Positions 1-8,900 of a stretch of DNA of 64,000 bases are shown here, piece by piece; positions within the stretch are counted from its first letter, which is position 1, and the number at the start of each line of letters is the position of its first letter. Source of the stretch: Bacteroidota bacterium (GTDB taxonomy: Bacteria > Bacteroidota > Bacteroidia > B-17B0 > Aurantibacillaceae); contig JAJONO010000007.1 of the NCBI GenBank assembly GCA_021323535.1, positions 1 to 64,000 on the forward strand, read 5' to 3'. The translations under genes were made by a program, and so were the position numbers. The notes below the pieces were generated by a model. The model did not search any database. It saw only the letters and a program-made list of their open reading frames with translations, and had not been told where the DNA came from.

Positions 1-719
1 AAAATCTTTTAGCCCTCCTGCACCTTGTTTCCAATATCCATAATCGTGCCTTTGAGTACTTGCGTCAATTGCATCTTTTGGTCTCAATATTTTACCATTC
101 GGATCTTTTAATGTATATGGATTTTGATTGGGACCACCGCTTTCGCCAACGAAATTTGTACCAAATTCAGCTTTACCATCATATACAACTTTCCCAGGAT
201 CACCCAAAGGAAAACTACCATCGGTAATAGCGCCTGATACAAATGACATACTTGTTCCTGCTAATTTGGCGTCTAACACTGCCGCATATCCCGCCGACCT
301 AAACGCCATACTTTCCAAATTCCCATTGTTATCATAAACACAAGTATTTCACTTCCGTCAGGATTATACTGTGTTACATCAACACCTTTCTGTACACTTG
401 TTCCATCAGAAATCTTATTCATTATTGCACTAACGCTTTTAAAAGAAACTCTTGATCCAAGATGCACTTGCCTGCTTGTACCAACTTTATTAATACTTAC
501 AGGCGAATTATCTGTTGCAAGCATCGATTCCTTTAAACTACTGTTTGCAGATAGTCCTTTAGCCTGATCCGTTGTTTCACCAAACGTATTTGAGTTCAAT
601 ACCATTTCATTCGAAGTTAATTCATCTATACCACTTTGGTAAGAAAGATATACATCACTTCCAAATGCTTTTGTTAAACCGGAATAATTAGCAGGCTTAA
701 GTTTTAATCCATAAACCAT
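1..719 (-). pseudogene. Orphan Rhs C-terminal toxin cassette A (frameshifted, cut by window edge)
   Basis: The first open stretch (273-719) matches the pre-toxin region of the big Rhs protein at 5906-10564 and of cassette B, including the shared words SGLTKAFGSDVYLSYQSGID and TQYNPDGSE. Near 343-352 the frame is lost. A one-base insertion would restore it, giving YDNNGNLESMAFRSAGYA, which again parallels cassette B (SLSFRSAEYA), and the new frame stays open to base 1. That tail contains GPNQNPY and then PKDAIDASTQRHDYGY. This resembles the HD-x-x-Y active-site region of secreted or parvoviral phospholipase A2-like domains; the match is an inference. The apparent ATG at 719 lies inside the last codons of the upstream gene, so the cassette has no proper start of its own. 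The frameshift may be real decay or an assembly error. The 3' end and any immunity gene lie outside the window. Confidence 0.7.
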
Positions 720-1054
720 TCAATCGGCCCAATTGGATATTTGAGAGAAATAACAAGAAAAATCACATTGCATATAAATAGATAATGAGAGTGATTAAGT
801 TCTACTTTTTTAAACTTGAAATATGAATATAATAAATGCACAAGATTTGCTAAAAAAATAACTGAAACAACATGTGTAACATAGATAAAAGAAAAAAACA
901 ATAATTCATACGAGTTTAAAAAAACTGATTTTGGATCTGGATTACTATATTCTGGCCAAACATCGTATTTTAAATAAGTATAACCTGCTGCTACAAAAAC
1001 CAGAATCAGCCAATAGACGCTGAAATAATTTAAAAGAATTATTACTTTTTTCAT
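704..1054 (-). CDS. Small integral membrane protein, candidate immunity protein of cassette B
   Basis: This 116-aa protein has about three hydrophobic segments (roughly residues 4-28, 48-78 and 90-106) and no recognised domain. It starts 13 bp after the stop of toxin cassette B and ends 16 bp inside the start of cassette A. A small gene directly after an Rhs C-terminal module is the usual place for the cognate immunity gene. A membrane-embedded product would fit a toxin that acts on or across the inner membrane. The assignment rests on position and topology only. The overlap with cassette A suggests that recombination fused the end of this gene to the next cassette. Confidence 0.6.
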   Translation of the reverse strand: MKKVIILLNYFSVYWLILVFVAAGYTYLKYDVWPEYSNPDPKSVFLNSYELLFFSFIYVTHVVSVIFLANLVHLLYSYFKFKKVELNHSHYLFICNVIFLVISLKYPIGPIEWFMD

Positions 1055-1067
1055 GACATTACTTTTG

Positions 1068-2279
1068 TTATTTTCTTAAATCAGGTATTTGATTTTGGGG
1101 ATTGAATATATTCCACCATTGAGTATTTAAGTAATAATTTCCACTACCTAAAGGATACTCAACTTTTTTCCATCTTCCATCATCCTCAAACATTTCTGAA
1201 AGCATAAAACCCCTGTCTTTTTCTGATACCGTAAACCACGTATTATATCTTCTTACACTTATCTTGTTATTTATATCAACGTTAGCGGACTTATAATTAT
1301 TGTTAAGCTTATACACTTTATTTTGCACGTTGAGCGCGTCGGCAGCAATATCGGAAGTTTGACCCGGGAGTAACGGATAAGCGCCCCAATCAGAATGGGT
1401 AGATGTCTTAACGTCAGGCTTCCAATAAATCGTATTTTCAGAGTTATTTGTTAGAAGTTTACCATTATAAAAAGTTGTCCCTTCAAGTTTGCTCCTTAAT
1501 CCTTCAGCGTACTCGGCAGATCTAAATGATAAACTGACTATTGGTATATTCAAAACGCCATCCCCACCAGTTACAGCACCATTGATGTCAAACGTTGTAC
1601 GAACTTCACTACCATCAGGGTTATATTGTGTAACCTCCCTCAAACCAGTATCTTCTCCATTTTGCATTATTTTATTTATCGTTTGCAAAGTAGTTCTCGC
1701 CTGAAACTGTTTTTTACTCTCGACAAACTTCGCTAATGAACTTGATCCGTTACCTGAATTATCCGTTGCAAGCATCGATTCCTTTAAACTACTGTTTGCA
1801 GATAGTCCTTTAGCCTGATCCGTTGTTTCACCAAACGTATTCGAGTTCAATACCATTTCATTCGAAGTTAAATAATCTATTCCACTCTGATATGATAAAA
1901 ACAATCCGCTTCCAAAAGATTTTGTTAAACCTGCGTAATGAGAGTTCACAGCTTGTATGGCTTCAAGATATCCTTTTATATCTCCGCGTCGTCCATATTC
2001 ATTTCCAAGGAAGTGTATTCTAAGGTTTTCATATTCTTCATTGTATCGCTTTTGTACGGCATCATTGGAATAATCGCCGTTTCCTGACTGTCTGTCTCTA
2101 TCCATAGCAGCCTTATGAGCAAACTGCTGCCCCTTCAAATCCCTTGAAGCACTTACCCAACCCCCATCAGGGTCTGTTCCACTTACAGGGTTATTGGCCA
2201 TAGCTATATAAGGGCTTTCAAATTGTCCATAAGGGTCGGGTGCAAACCATCTGCCAATATCCTGGTTATATTGCCTCAA
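1068..2279 (-). CDS. Orphan Rhs C-terminal toxin cassette B
   Basis: The reading frame starts inside the end of the Rhs core: QYNQDIGRWFAPDPYGQFES, then MANNPVSGTDPDGG. Homology to the full Rhs protein runs in frame back to about 2327, where it meets a GC-rich hairpin element. The formal first codon at 2279 is a TTG that encodes Leu in the full-length Rhs, so it is not a convincing start. The first in-frame ATG is the one in the MANNPVSG motif. A pre-toxin region shared with cassettes A and D follows (YSNDAVQKRY...LSYQSGID). After that comes a unique tail of about 200 residues ending in WWNIFNPQNQIPDLRK. I recognise no catalytic motif in the tail. The cassette is probably silent unless recombined behind the full Rhs gene. 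Confidence 0.75.
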   Translation of the reverse strand: MRQYNQDIGRWFAPDPYGQFESPYIAMANNPVSGTDPDGGWVSASRDLKGQQFAHKAAMDRDRQSGNGDYSNDAVQKRYNEEYENLRIHFLGNEYGRRGDIKGYLEAIQAVNSHYAGLTKSFGSGLFLSYQSGIDYLTSNEMVLNSNTFGETTDQAKGLSANSSLKESMLATDNSGNGSSSLAKFVESKKQFQARTTLQTINKIMQNGEDTGLREVTQYNPDGSEVRTTFDINGAVTGGDGVLNIPIVSLSFRSAEYAEGLRSKLEGTTFYNGKLLTNNSENTIYWKPDVKTSTHSDWGAYPLLPGQTSDIAADALNVQNKVYKLNNNYKSANVDINNKISVRRYNTWFTVSEKDRGFMLSEMFEDDGRWKKVEYPLGSGNYYLNTQWWNIFNPQNQIPDLRK

Positions 2280-2337
2280 CTCAAACTGGCACCAGGGGTT
2301 GCTGCCGTCTTCTATTTTTTCCTGGCTATTGTTCTTT

Positions 2338-2432
2338 TGGGCGCCCGGGCGGGCTGTCGCTACTCGCTCTTTTTATTTACCTGCGGATAAATAAAAAGGA
2401 GCTCAAACATGCCCGCTCCATCCCTGGCGCAC
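2338..2432. repeat. GC-rich interspersed hairpin element, copy 1
   Basis: A long imperfect inverted repeat. The inner arms are 2367-2379 and 2388-2401 (CTCTTTTTATTTA against TAAATAAAAAGGAG) around an 8-nt loop. The outer arms begin GCGCCCGGGCGGGCT and end CCATCCCTGGCGC. It replaces Rhs coding sequence immediately upstream of the QEKIEDG codons, so Rhs homology stops exactly at its edge. The same element is at 4390-4483. Elements of this wording look like dispersed Bacteroidota REP-type repeats, which is recollection rather than a search result. Confidence 0.75.
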
Positions 2433-2584
2433 AGTTCGAATTTTTACCAGTTTTTGAAAACTTCTATTTTAAAATTCCCAGGTGATAATCTGATACGTAA
2501 CCTGAATTTTGACCTTGATACGAGCCGTTTAACAGACTTTGTTACTGACTTATGGATACTTACTCGTTAATTTTAAAAGTAGTG

Positions 2585-2615
2585 AAAATAAAAAATCGTT
2601 GAAGCTCAACGATTT
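2585..2615 (-). terminator. Rho-independent terminator after cassette C lipoprotein gene
   Basis: A 10-bp perfect stem (2593-2602 with 2606-2615) has a 3-nt loop. On the minus strand it is followed by a T-rich run. It lies about 80 bp downstream of the gene ending at 2697 and is duplicated at 4634-4664. Confidence 0.75.
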
Positions 2616-2661
2616 AGTTTGAAAAATGAGCCAAGTGATAATTTGATACGTGACCTCCTTT

Positions 2662-2688
2662 AAGGAAGTATATTCTCAGGTTTTCGTA
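2662..2688 (-). pseudogene. Vestigial Rhs pre-toxin fragment
   Basis: On the minus strand these bases read YENLRIYFL, matching the cassette B pre-toxin words YENLRIHFL (encoded near 2010-2040). The scrap sits between the stop of the cassette C lipoprotein gene and the duplicated spacer and has no reading context. It looks like a recombination scar from an earlier cassette. Confidence 0.6.
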
Positions 2689-2696
2689 CGCGTCTA

Positions 2697-3113
2697 CTAT
2701 TCATAAACAATTCTCCAATTCATACTGTCGAGTTGTGCTTCAGAGTATTTAAAGATAGTATCATGAAGACCCTGTTTCACTATCTCGTTGATTGTTAAGA
2801 TGCCGCGGTATTTTTCTAACGTATCCATCGAGAATATATATACATGTAACATTTTATCTTTCATAGAGCGAACTTCTTTAATCCATCCATCCCTTTTTAT
2901 TCCCGATGGTATTCCAAAAGTAGTGTCTCTTTGGGGGTCAACAAGATTACCTCTGACATAAAAATAAACTGAATTTAGTAGCGTGTCTGAATAATCAGTT
3001 AAGAATCCTACGGAAATCAATTTATCCGTATTGTTAAAGACCCGTAATCTGTTATCAGAAAAATCACATCTAGAGAAGCAAATTATCAAAAATATATATA
3101 TTATTTTTTTCAT
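2697..3113 (-). CDS. Lipoprotein, candidate immunity protein of cassette C
   Basis: A 138-aa protein with an N-terminal hydrophobic segment ending in a lipobox (FSRC, Cys at about residue 16), so it is expected to be an envelope lipoprotein. The mature part is small and soluble-looking, with LRVFNNTDKLISVGF near its start and a C-terminal EIVKQGLHDTIFKYSEAQLD segment. It starts 9 bp after the stop of the metallopeptidase-type toxin cassette C and is followed by a terminator. That is the position expected of the cognate immunity gene, and a lipid-anchored protein would neutralise the toxin in the periplasm. I do not recognise a named family. Confidence 0.65.
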   Translation of the reverse strand: MKKIIYIFLIICFSRCDFSDNRLRVFNNTDKLISVGFLTDYSDTLLNSVYFYVRGNLVDPQRDTTFGIPSGIKRDGWIKEVRSMKDKMLHVYIFSMDTLEKYRGILTINEIVKQGLHDTIFKYSEAQLDSMNWRIVYE

Positions 3114-3121
3114 TGTATCTA

Positions 3122-4252
3122 TTATTTAGGAAAATACCATCCTACATTTCCGGGATATAAGGCTTGAGGATTACTCATGTTAGTAGGCCCTAAAGGAAAT
3201 CTATCTCTGTCCCAATCAGAAGGTTTACCGAAATAAATATAGGAAAGATAATTTGCCTGCCATTCAGTCCAAGATGTTTTGTGTTTAAAATCTGACATAG
3301 TACTGTAAATACTCTCCTGTGCCATTATCCACCAATTTATATTTCCCTTGGCTTGTGCATATAAATAGTGCCCGAATTCATGTCTTAATAAATCTTTATC
3401 GCCTCTATCATATTGGCTAATAAAGATAGAGTTAGTAAGAGTAAATGCTTCATCGTTCCCTAAGCCTGGCAAAACAAACACAGGTACACCATTAAAACTA
3501 CCATCCGTCGCATCATCATATGGATTCTGAACATTTGAATTATAATGATTTTCAATTAAAGGTCCTCCGTTACTACCTAGTGTACCACTATTCATATTAT
3601 CATTCACCACATTCCAAGAATCTCTAACCACATTTCCATTTCCATAATCTGTCTCCTTTGTATAACCAACAATCCAATCATCGTGCTCACCGTTTTGTGC
3701 GTTATCTCTTTGTCCTACCTGCATGTAATCCGTATAATAAGAGGTTGTTCTTCCATTATCATGATCGGCAACATCATAACCGTTAGTGGTCCACTGCATT
3801 TCCTGCAAAGTATTTCCCGAAGGACGAGGATCCATGTTGTTTACACCTCCCCCTATTTTAGAATACGAATCAACGTTATAAGAAGAAACGTTTGCATTAG
3901 AAGTAACAACCAAATCATGATGCTTACTCACTTCATTTTGAGGCATTTCATTCCAACCGCTAGTTAATCCAAATTTAGTATTTGTTGTTGATATTCCCAT
4001 AAAATAAGAATTCAAACCCATTAGTCCTGCCATGAAGGCTTCGGGATCAAACTTTCCTTTACTTGAGTTTAAATAGTGATCTTTGAGATTTTGGAGTGCG
4101 TCTCTATATCTCTTATGCTGACTAACCGCATCAAATCCATCAGATCCCAATCTCCTTGAACGTTCAATATCCGTTTCTCGATAGGCTTGCCTCATGCCAA
4201 CATTCACCCATCCCCCGTCAGGATCTGTTCCACTTACAGGGTTATTGGCCAT
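3122..4252 (-). CDS. Orphan Rhs C-terminal cassette C with zinc-metallopeptidase-like tail
   Basis: The ORF opens at the Rhs-core motif MANNPVSGTDPDGG. In-frame core homology continues upstream to about 4375, where the GC-rich hairpin begins. Its pre-toxin region differs from that of A, B and D. The C-terminal ~110 residues contain LLRHEFGHYLYAQ, an HExxH zinc-binding motif, and further on SWTEWQANYLSYIYFG, whose Glu could be the third ligand as in gluzincin-type folds. The family usually ends in a WTE(x)nAN-type motif, and this tail is therefore called a putative metallopeptidase toxin. No start or promoter is apparent, consistent with an orphan cassette awaiting recombination. The lipoprotein gene 9 bp downstream is the likely immunity partner. 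Confidence 0.75.
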   Translation of the reverse strand: MANNPVSGTDPDGGWVNVGMRQAYRETDIERSRRLGSDGFDAVSQHKRYRDALQNLKDHYLNSSKGKFDPEAFMAGLMGLNSYFMGISTTNTKFGLTSGWNEMPQNEVSKHHDLVVTSNANVSSYNVDSYSKIGGGVNNMDPRPSGNTLQEMQWTTNGYDVADHDNGRTTSYYTDYMQVGQRDNAQNGEHDDWIVGYTKETDYGNGNVVRDSWNVVNDNMNSGTLGSNGGPLIENHYNSNVQNPYDDATDGSFNGVPVFVLPGLGNDEAFTLTNSIFISQYDRGDKDLLRHEFGHYLYAQAKGNINWWIMAQESIYSTMSDFKHKTSWTEWQANYLSYIYFGKPSDWDRDRFPLGPTNMSNPQALYPGNVGWYFPK

Positions 4253-4389
4253 CGCTATATAAGGGCTTTCAAACTGTCCGTAAGGATCCGGTGCAAACCA
4301 CCTGCCAATATCCTGGTTATATTGTCTTAACTCAAACTGGTACCAGGGGTTGCTGCCGTCTTCTATTTTTTCCTGGCTATTGTTCTTTT

Positions 4390-4483
4390 GGGCGCCCGGG
4401 CGGGCTGTCGCTACTCGCTCTTTTTATTTACCTGCGGTTAAATAAAAAGGAGCTCAAACATGCCGCTCCATCCCTGGCGCACA
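4390..4483. repeat. GC-rich interspersed hairpin element, copy 2
   Basis: Same imperfect inverted repeat as at 2338-2432, with the inner AT-rich stem and outer GCGCC...GGCGC arms. It directly abuts the truncated Rhs core of cassette C. Confidence 0.75.
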
Positions 4484-4633
4484 GTTCGAACTTTTACCAG
4501 TTTGGAAAATTTTTATTTTTAAATCTCCCAGGTGATAATCTGATACGTAACCTGAATTTTGACCTTGATACGAGCCGTTTAACAGACTTTGTTGCTGACC
4601 TATGTATACTTACTCGTTAATTTTAAAAGGAGT

Positions 4634-4664
4634 GAATAAAAAAATCGTTGAAGCTCAACGATTT
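4634..4664 (-). terminator. Rho-independent terminator after the 378-aa secreted protein gene
   Basis: A 10-bp perfect stem (4642-4651 with 4655-4664) and 3-nt loop, followed on the minus strand by a T-rich run. It is the copy of the terminator at 2585-2615 and lies about 56 bp past the stop at 4720. Confidence 0.75.
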
Positions 4665-4719
4665 AGTTTGAAAAATGAGCCAGGTGATAATTTGATACGC
4701 GACCTAATACGTAACCCCG

Positions 4720-5856
4720 CTAATTAATTAACTCTCCTGTTTTTATATCAATTTTCACTATTTTTATGTTCTTAGTGTTTTTAGTGAATTTTAAATAAAA
4801 CATGCTCTTACTGTCTTCAAAAAATATTTGCTCCTCATTGTCCTTTCGAATCCCATAGTAATGGTCTTTTTCAAAGATAATCTTTTTGGTTACTCCGTCT
4901 ACTTTATAATACCTTCTATTCCCTCTTAGAAAAATATTTCCATCAATTAAACTAAACGACTGAAGTCGGCTAATTCTAAAGTTATTTAACACATTAACAA
5001 TTGTATGTGTTTTAAAATCATAATAATTTATTGAACAAACTCTATTCGAATCTTCATCTTCATGGTGGTATATAGAATAGTACAGTTTCTTTCCATCCAA
5101 AAACACATTAGTTATATTATCGAGGTAGCATGGAAGTGCTTTATGCATTGTTATTTTTCCAAGTTGATTTAATTTAAGTATACCTAATCCATGTGTTTTA
5201 CCGGATCTTGAATCGTAATGACATTTATTTGAATTAGCAAAGTAGTCATTTCCAAATAAAATTAATAAATCATTCATGAAAAACAGATATTTTTCTAAAT
5301 ATAGTTCGAGATCGAATTCACAACTTGTCCTCTCTGTTTTTTTTGTAATTAAATTAAAGTTTAATACACAAAAATCCTCGGATGTTTTTTTTTCTTTAAT
5401 TAAGTTCCTCTTTTTTATAACGAGCAAAAGCTTATTTGATTTATAAGCTATATTTTCCAATTCACCATGAAACTTTCCTAATATCTCTTCCTGACCAAGA
5501 GAGTCGATTAAACTTATAATAATTTCGCTTCCTAAATTTCCTTTTAATAAATGAATTTGACTTAGCTCAGTCACGAGTAAAATTTTCTCATTATATTGAG
5601 ATATGAATTTTAACGAAGAATTTCTTTGTTTTTCATATGTAGCCTCTTTAATAAAATTACCATTAAAATCATACGTTCTCAGACACACAATTTTATTGTT
5701 TGAGAATGAATCAACTGAATAAATATTATTCTTAGAACTTTTGTACACAATCCCTGCAATAGATATTTCTTTTCCTAACAAAGATTTATATGGCACAAAC
5801 TCTTGTGCGAAAAACTTCAAGCTGATAAAAAGAAATATTAAAGTAAGCTTATTCAA
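4720..5856 (-). CDS. Secreted protein of unknown function, candidate immunity for the full-length Rhs toxin
   Basis: A 378-aa AT-rich gene. The product starts with a signal peptide (LTLIFLFISLKFFAQ, cleavage probably after AQ). The rest is made of short beta-strand-like stretches with repeated D/G turns such as YDFNGNF and YYDFKTHTI, suggesting a propeller-like fold, but no motif is decisive. It begins 49 bp after the stop of the Rhs gene and ends before a terminator, so it occupies the immunity-gene slot. At 378 aa it is much larger than usual immunity proteins, so it could instead be an unrelated cargo gene. The base composition is lower in GC than the housekeeping regions. Confidence 0.5.
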   Translation of the reverse strand: MNKLTLIFLFISLKFFAQEFVPYKSLLGKEISIAGIVYKSSKNNIYSVDSFSNNKIVCLRTYDFNGNFIKEATYEKQRNSSLKFISQYNEKILLVTELSQIHLLKGNLGSEIIISLIDSLGQEEILGKFHGELENIAYKSNKLLLVIKKRNLIKEKKTSEDFCVLNFNLITKKTERTSCEFDLELYLEKYLFFMNDLLILFGNDYFANSNKCHYDSRSGKTHGLGILKLNQLGKITMHKALPCYLDNITNVFLDGKKLYYSIYHHEDEDSNRVCSINYYDFKTHTIVNVLNNFRISRLQSFSLIDGNIFLRGNRRYYKVDGVTKKIIFEKDHYYGIRKDNEEQIFFEDSKSMFYLKFTKNTKNIKIVKIDIKTGELIN

Positions 5857-5905
5857 AATATTATTTCTACGAAGGTATTAATAGAAACCGTAATACTAAT
5901 CTAAT

Positions 5906-8900
5906 TTATCGAAAAAAATTTGGGGTGGCCAATGTTCCAGTAAATCCAGGTCCAGTATAAGATCTTACAGCCCCCATTATTGCTTTCAAAGAATAATATG
6001 TTCGATTATTAAAGCTATTCGCACTATTAAAAGTTTGGAAAGACGTCATTGTTATATTCCCGGTAGAAAATGGAGTCGCGCTATCATTATATGTCAAAAT
6101 ACCAGTTGCACTAGCGAATGTTAATGTCCGGCCTCCTGAGTTAATATTTATTGGACCTGTAGTTAATTCCTGTTGACCATCTGGCGAAATATCTATTACT
6201 GAATTTCGGTTTAATCCACTTATTGTAATATTATCTACTTTCACTTTAGTACCACCGTTGATTTCTGTTTCAATATTATAAAAGCTAACAAAACCTTCTG
6301 GCGTATTTGTAAAATAATTTCCCCATATAAACGAACCACTATTATTTTCGGCTACATATTTTGACACCATATCAAAATGAGTTAAAAATTGATCACCTCT
6401 CGCTGTACTTAAATCTAGTTGACCTGGTTCCGCAACAATCGCGAGAGCCTCATTTTTTTTAATTTCAGCCATCTCTTTCTGTGTTCCTGCAATTGCATTA
6501 GCAATATCAACTACCATCGCCAACCCATCCACAACCATCCCATTCGGATCTAAAATCGTACTCCCTCCATCATCATTCTTTGCCATAATAGACACTGCAG
6601 CGTGGAAAGCCTTTCGCGAAGACGATTCTCTTATACCCACAGCAAAAGAACCCAATGAATTTCCCATGCTGGCTACATCAGTAGAAAGCATTGATTCTTT
6701 AAAGCTACTGTTACCCGAAAGTCCCTGTACCTGGTCGTTATTTGTTCCCAATGCATTTGAATTCAATATCATTTCAGTCGACGTTAGTTCATCTATTCCA
6801 CTTTGATAAGAAAGATATACATCACTCCCAAAAGCTTTTGTTAAACCCGAATAACTAGCGTTAAGCGTCTGCACAGCCTTAAGATAACCATTTATATCGT
6901 TTCTCCTGTCATAATCGTTACTTAAAAAGTGTTTGGTAATATTTTCATACTCTTCCGTATACCTTTTCTGAATAGCATCATTGGAGTATGCACCATATCC
7001 TCCCTGCCTGGCTCTTTCCATTTCAGCCTTATTTCTAAACTGCTGCCCCTTCAAATCCCGCGAAGCGTTCACCCATCCCCCATCAGGATCAACTCCGCTA
7101 ACCGGGTTATTGGCCATAGCTATATAAGGGCTTTCAAATTGTCCGTAAGGATCCGGTGCAAACCATCTGCCAATATCCTGGTTGTATTGCCTTAACTCAA
7201 ACTGGTACCAGGGGTTGCTGCCGTCTTCTATTTTTTCCTGGCCCTGATAGGCGTTGCGGCAGGCTTCTGCTTCCCAAATACGGCCCGGTAGTTTTCCTCC
7301 CCAGGCATAATAATCGGCTGTGCTTAATATTTCAATCGAGTTGTCACTTTCGGTAGCGGAGCCAGGTTTATAAGTAGCACGTACATTGCCGAGGTGGTCG
7401 GTTACATAAAATACTTTGTAGTAAGGCGATGTAAAGCCATCTTCGGCCAATTCATCTATTCGTATAACGCCTCCTGGTATTTTTACCTCCTTTACATTGG
7501 GCTTTCCGGTTGCACCCTCGTTTAATTCATATACAAAAGGCCCTACAAACCAGTTATATTTAAAATAGTTGCCGCCGCTATTATAATATGTACTTTTTAA
7601 TTTGGCCCCATCGGCGCCGTAGTCATATAAAGTGTAGTCGCCATTCGTAAATATAATTCGTTTAACCTTTCCATCTGCAAAATAACAAACACTGTCAATA
7701 CCCTCGGCAGAACTTACCGTTAACTGTCCAATAGCATTATAACTGAATGAACTCGATGCGCTGGTACTTGGAGTTTTAAAATTAAATCCGGCCGGATAGC
7801 TGTTAGAGGCGGCATCCAGAATGTTACCTACCTGGTTGCCCGTAGAGTTAACCGTATAGGTTAAATTATCAAGCACAACGCTGTTAAAGGCCTGTCTTAC
7901 CATACGAGTAATGTTACCGTTTCGGTCATAGGCAATATTGCCACTACTGGCACCGGTTTCAGCATATTCCGTACGCGAAGAGTATGTACTTGTATTATTA
8001 TTATAAGTATAAAAATTTGTTTTTGCCAGGCGGTTTAAGTCATCATACCAAAACTTAAAGGCGAGTTCCTGTTCACCATAATTAGTACTGCTGGTAATTT
8101 GTGTTTGGGCACCTCCTCCATAGTCAATATAATCCATACCGGTAGGTGTACCGTTTACATTGGCTCTTGTTTTAAACCTTACGGCATGAATAAGACCATT
8201 GTAGATGCTGCTTCCTGAAGCTATGGAACTAGTTGTGGTTGTTCCGCTACGAATATAATCGTTATAATGGTAGTCGAGAACTTCTCCAAAAAGATCGATA
8301 GGTGGCGAACCCGGTTCAGATCCGTCATCCTTTGCGCCATCTGCTCCCGGGTCACTGGTAATATCAAGAGCGGGATGATTGATTGCTTTAAGTAATCCAC
8401 CTATTGTGAACACATAATCGGTACCTTGGTAGTGGTTGCCGGTAACCACCCTGTTAAGGCGGCCAAGTTTATCATACGAATTGGTCAGAATATTAACAGC
8501 AGAGCCGCTTTCACAAGCAAGTGTAGTTACAGTTGGTCTCAGGTTATTATCATAACTATAATCATAAACCATTTTTTCATAGGAAGTGTTTTCCTGGTAA
8601 ATAGAAGAGTTATGTAGCCCGTTAAAAAAATTAATATGTGTTTCCGAGGTTTTAATCTTGTCATCAACACCTCCTGAACTCATTAGGTTTGCATAATCCA
8701 CATCGGTTACATAAGTAATTGTACTTCTCTGACGCCCTAGGCTATCGTAATTAAACCAAATTGTGCTGTTGGCATTTTTAATAAAGTTTACCTGACCGTT
8801 TCTGAACTTCTGGTAATTATTGTAATATGTCCAACTGTTAGGAATATCGTACCCAGAACCTGTTGGTATAAAATACCCTGTAACTGTAGTAAATGATTTA

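Larger units (their letters stand above)
2158..2662 (-). repeat. Duplicated Rhs-end plus inter-cassette spacer, copy 1
   Basis: About 500 bp nearly identical to 4210-4706. In minus-strand order each copy holds a GATAATTTGATACGTGACC-type motif, a rho-independent hairpin, a second GATAATCTGATACGTAACC motif, a long GC-rich inverted repeat, and the last ~110-170 bp of the Rhs core. Copies differ by scattered substitutions and small indels, so the duplication is not brand new. Each copy sits between an immunity-type gene and the next toxin cassette. Confidence 0.85.
4210..4706 (-). repeat. Duplicated Rhs-end plus inter-cassette spacer, copy 2
   Basis: Second copy of the unit at 2158-2662. It separates the secreted gene at 4720-5856 from orphan cassette C. 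The Rhs-core part (about 4211-4375) also matches 7080-7245 in the full Rhs gene, and the match to the full gene ends at the codons for QEKIEDG, where the hairpin begins. Confidence 0.85.

Noticed and set aside
2450-2580. Plus-strand frames through the inter-cassette spacers (also 4156-4620)
   Set aside because: They read through the inverted repeat and Rhs antisense. The short LIRNLNFDLDTSRL-like stretch is shared only because the spacer is duplicated.
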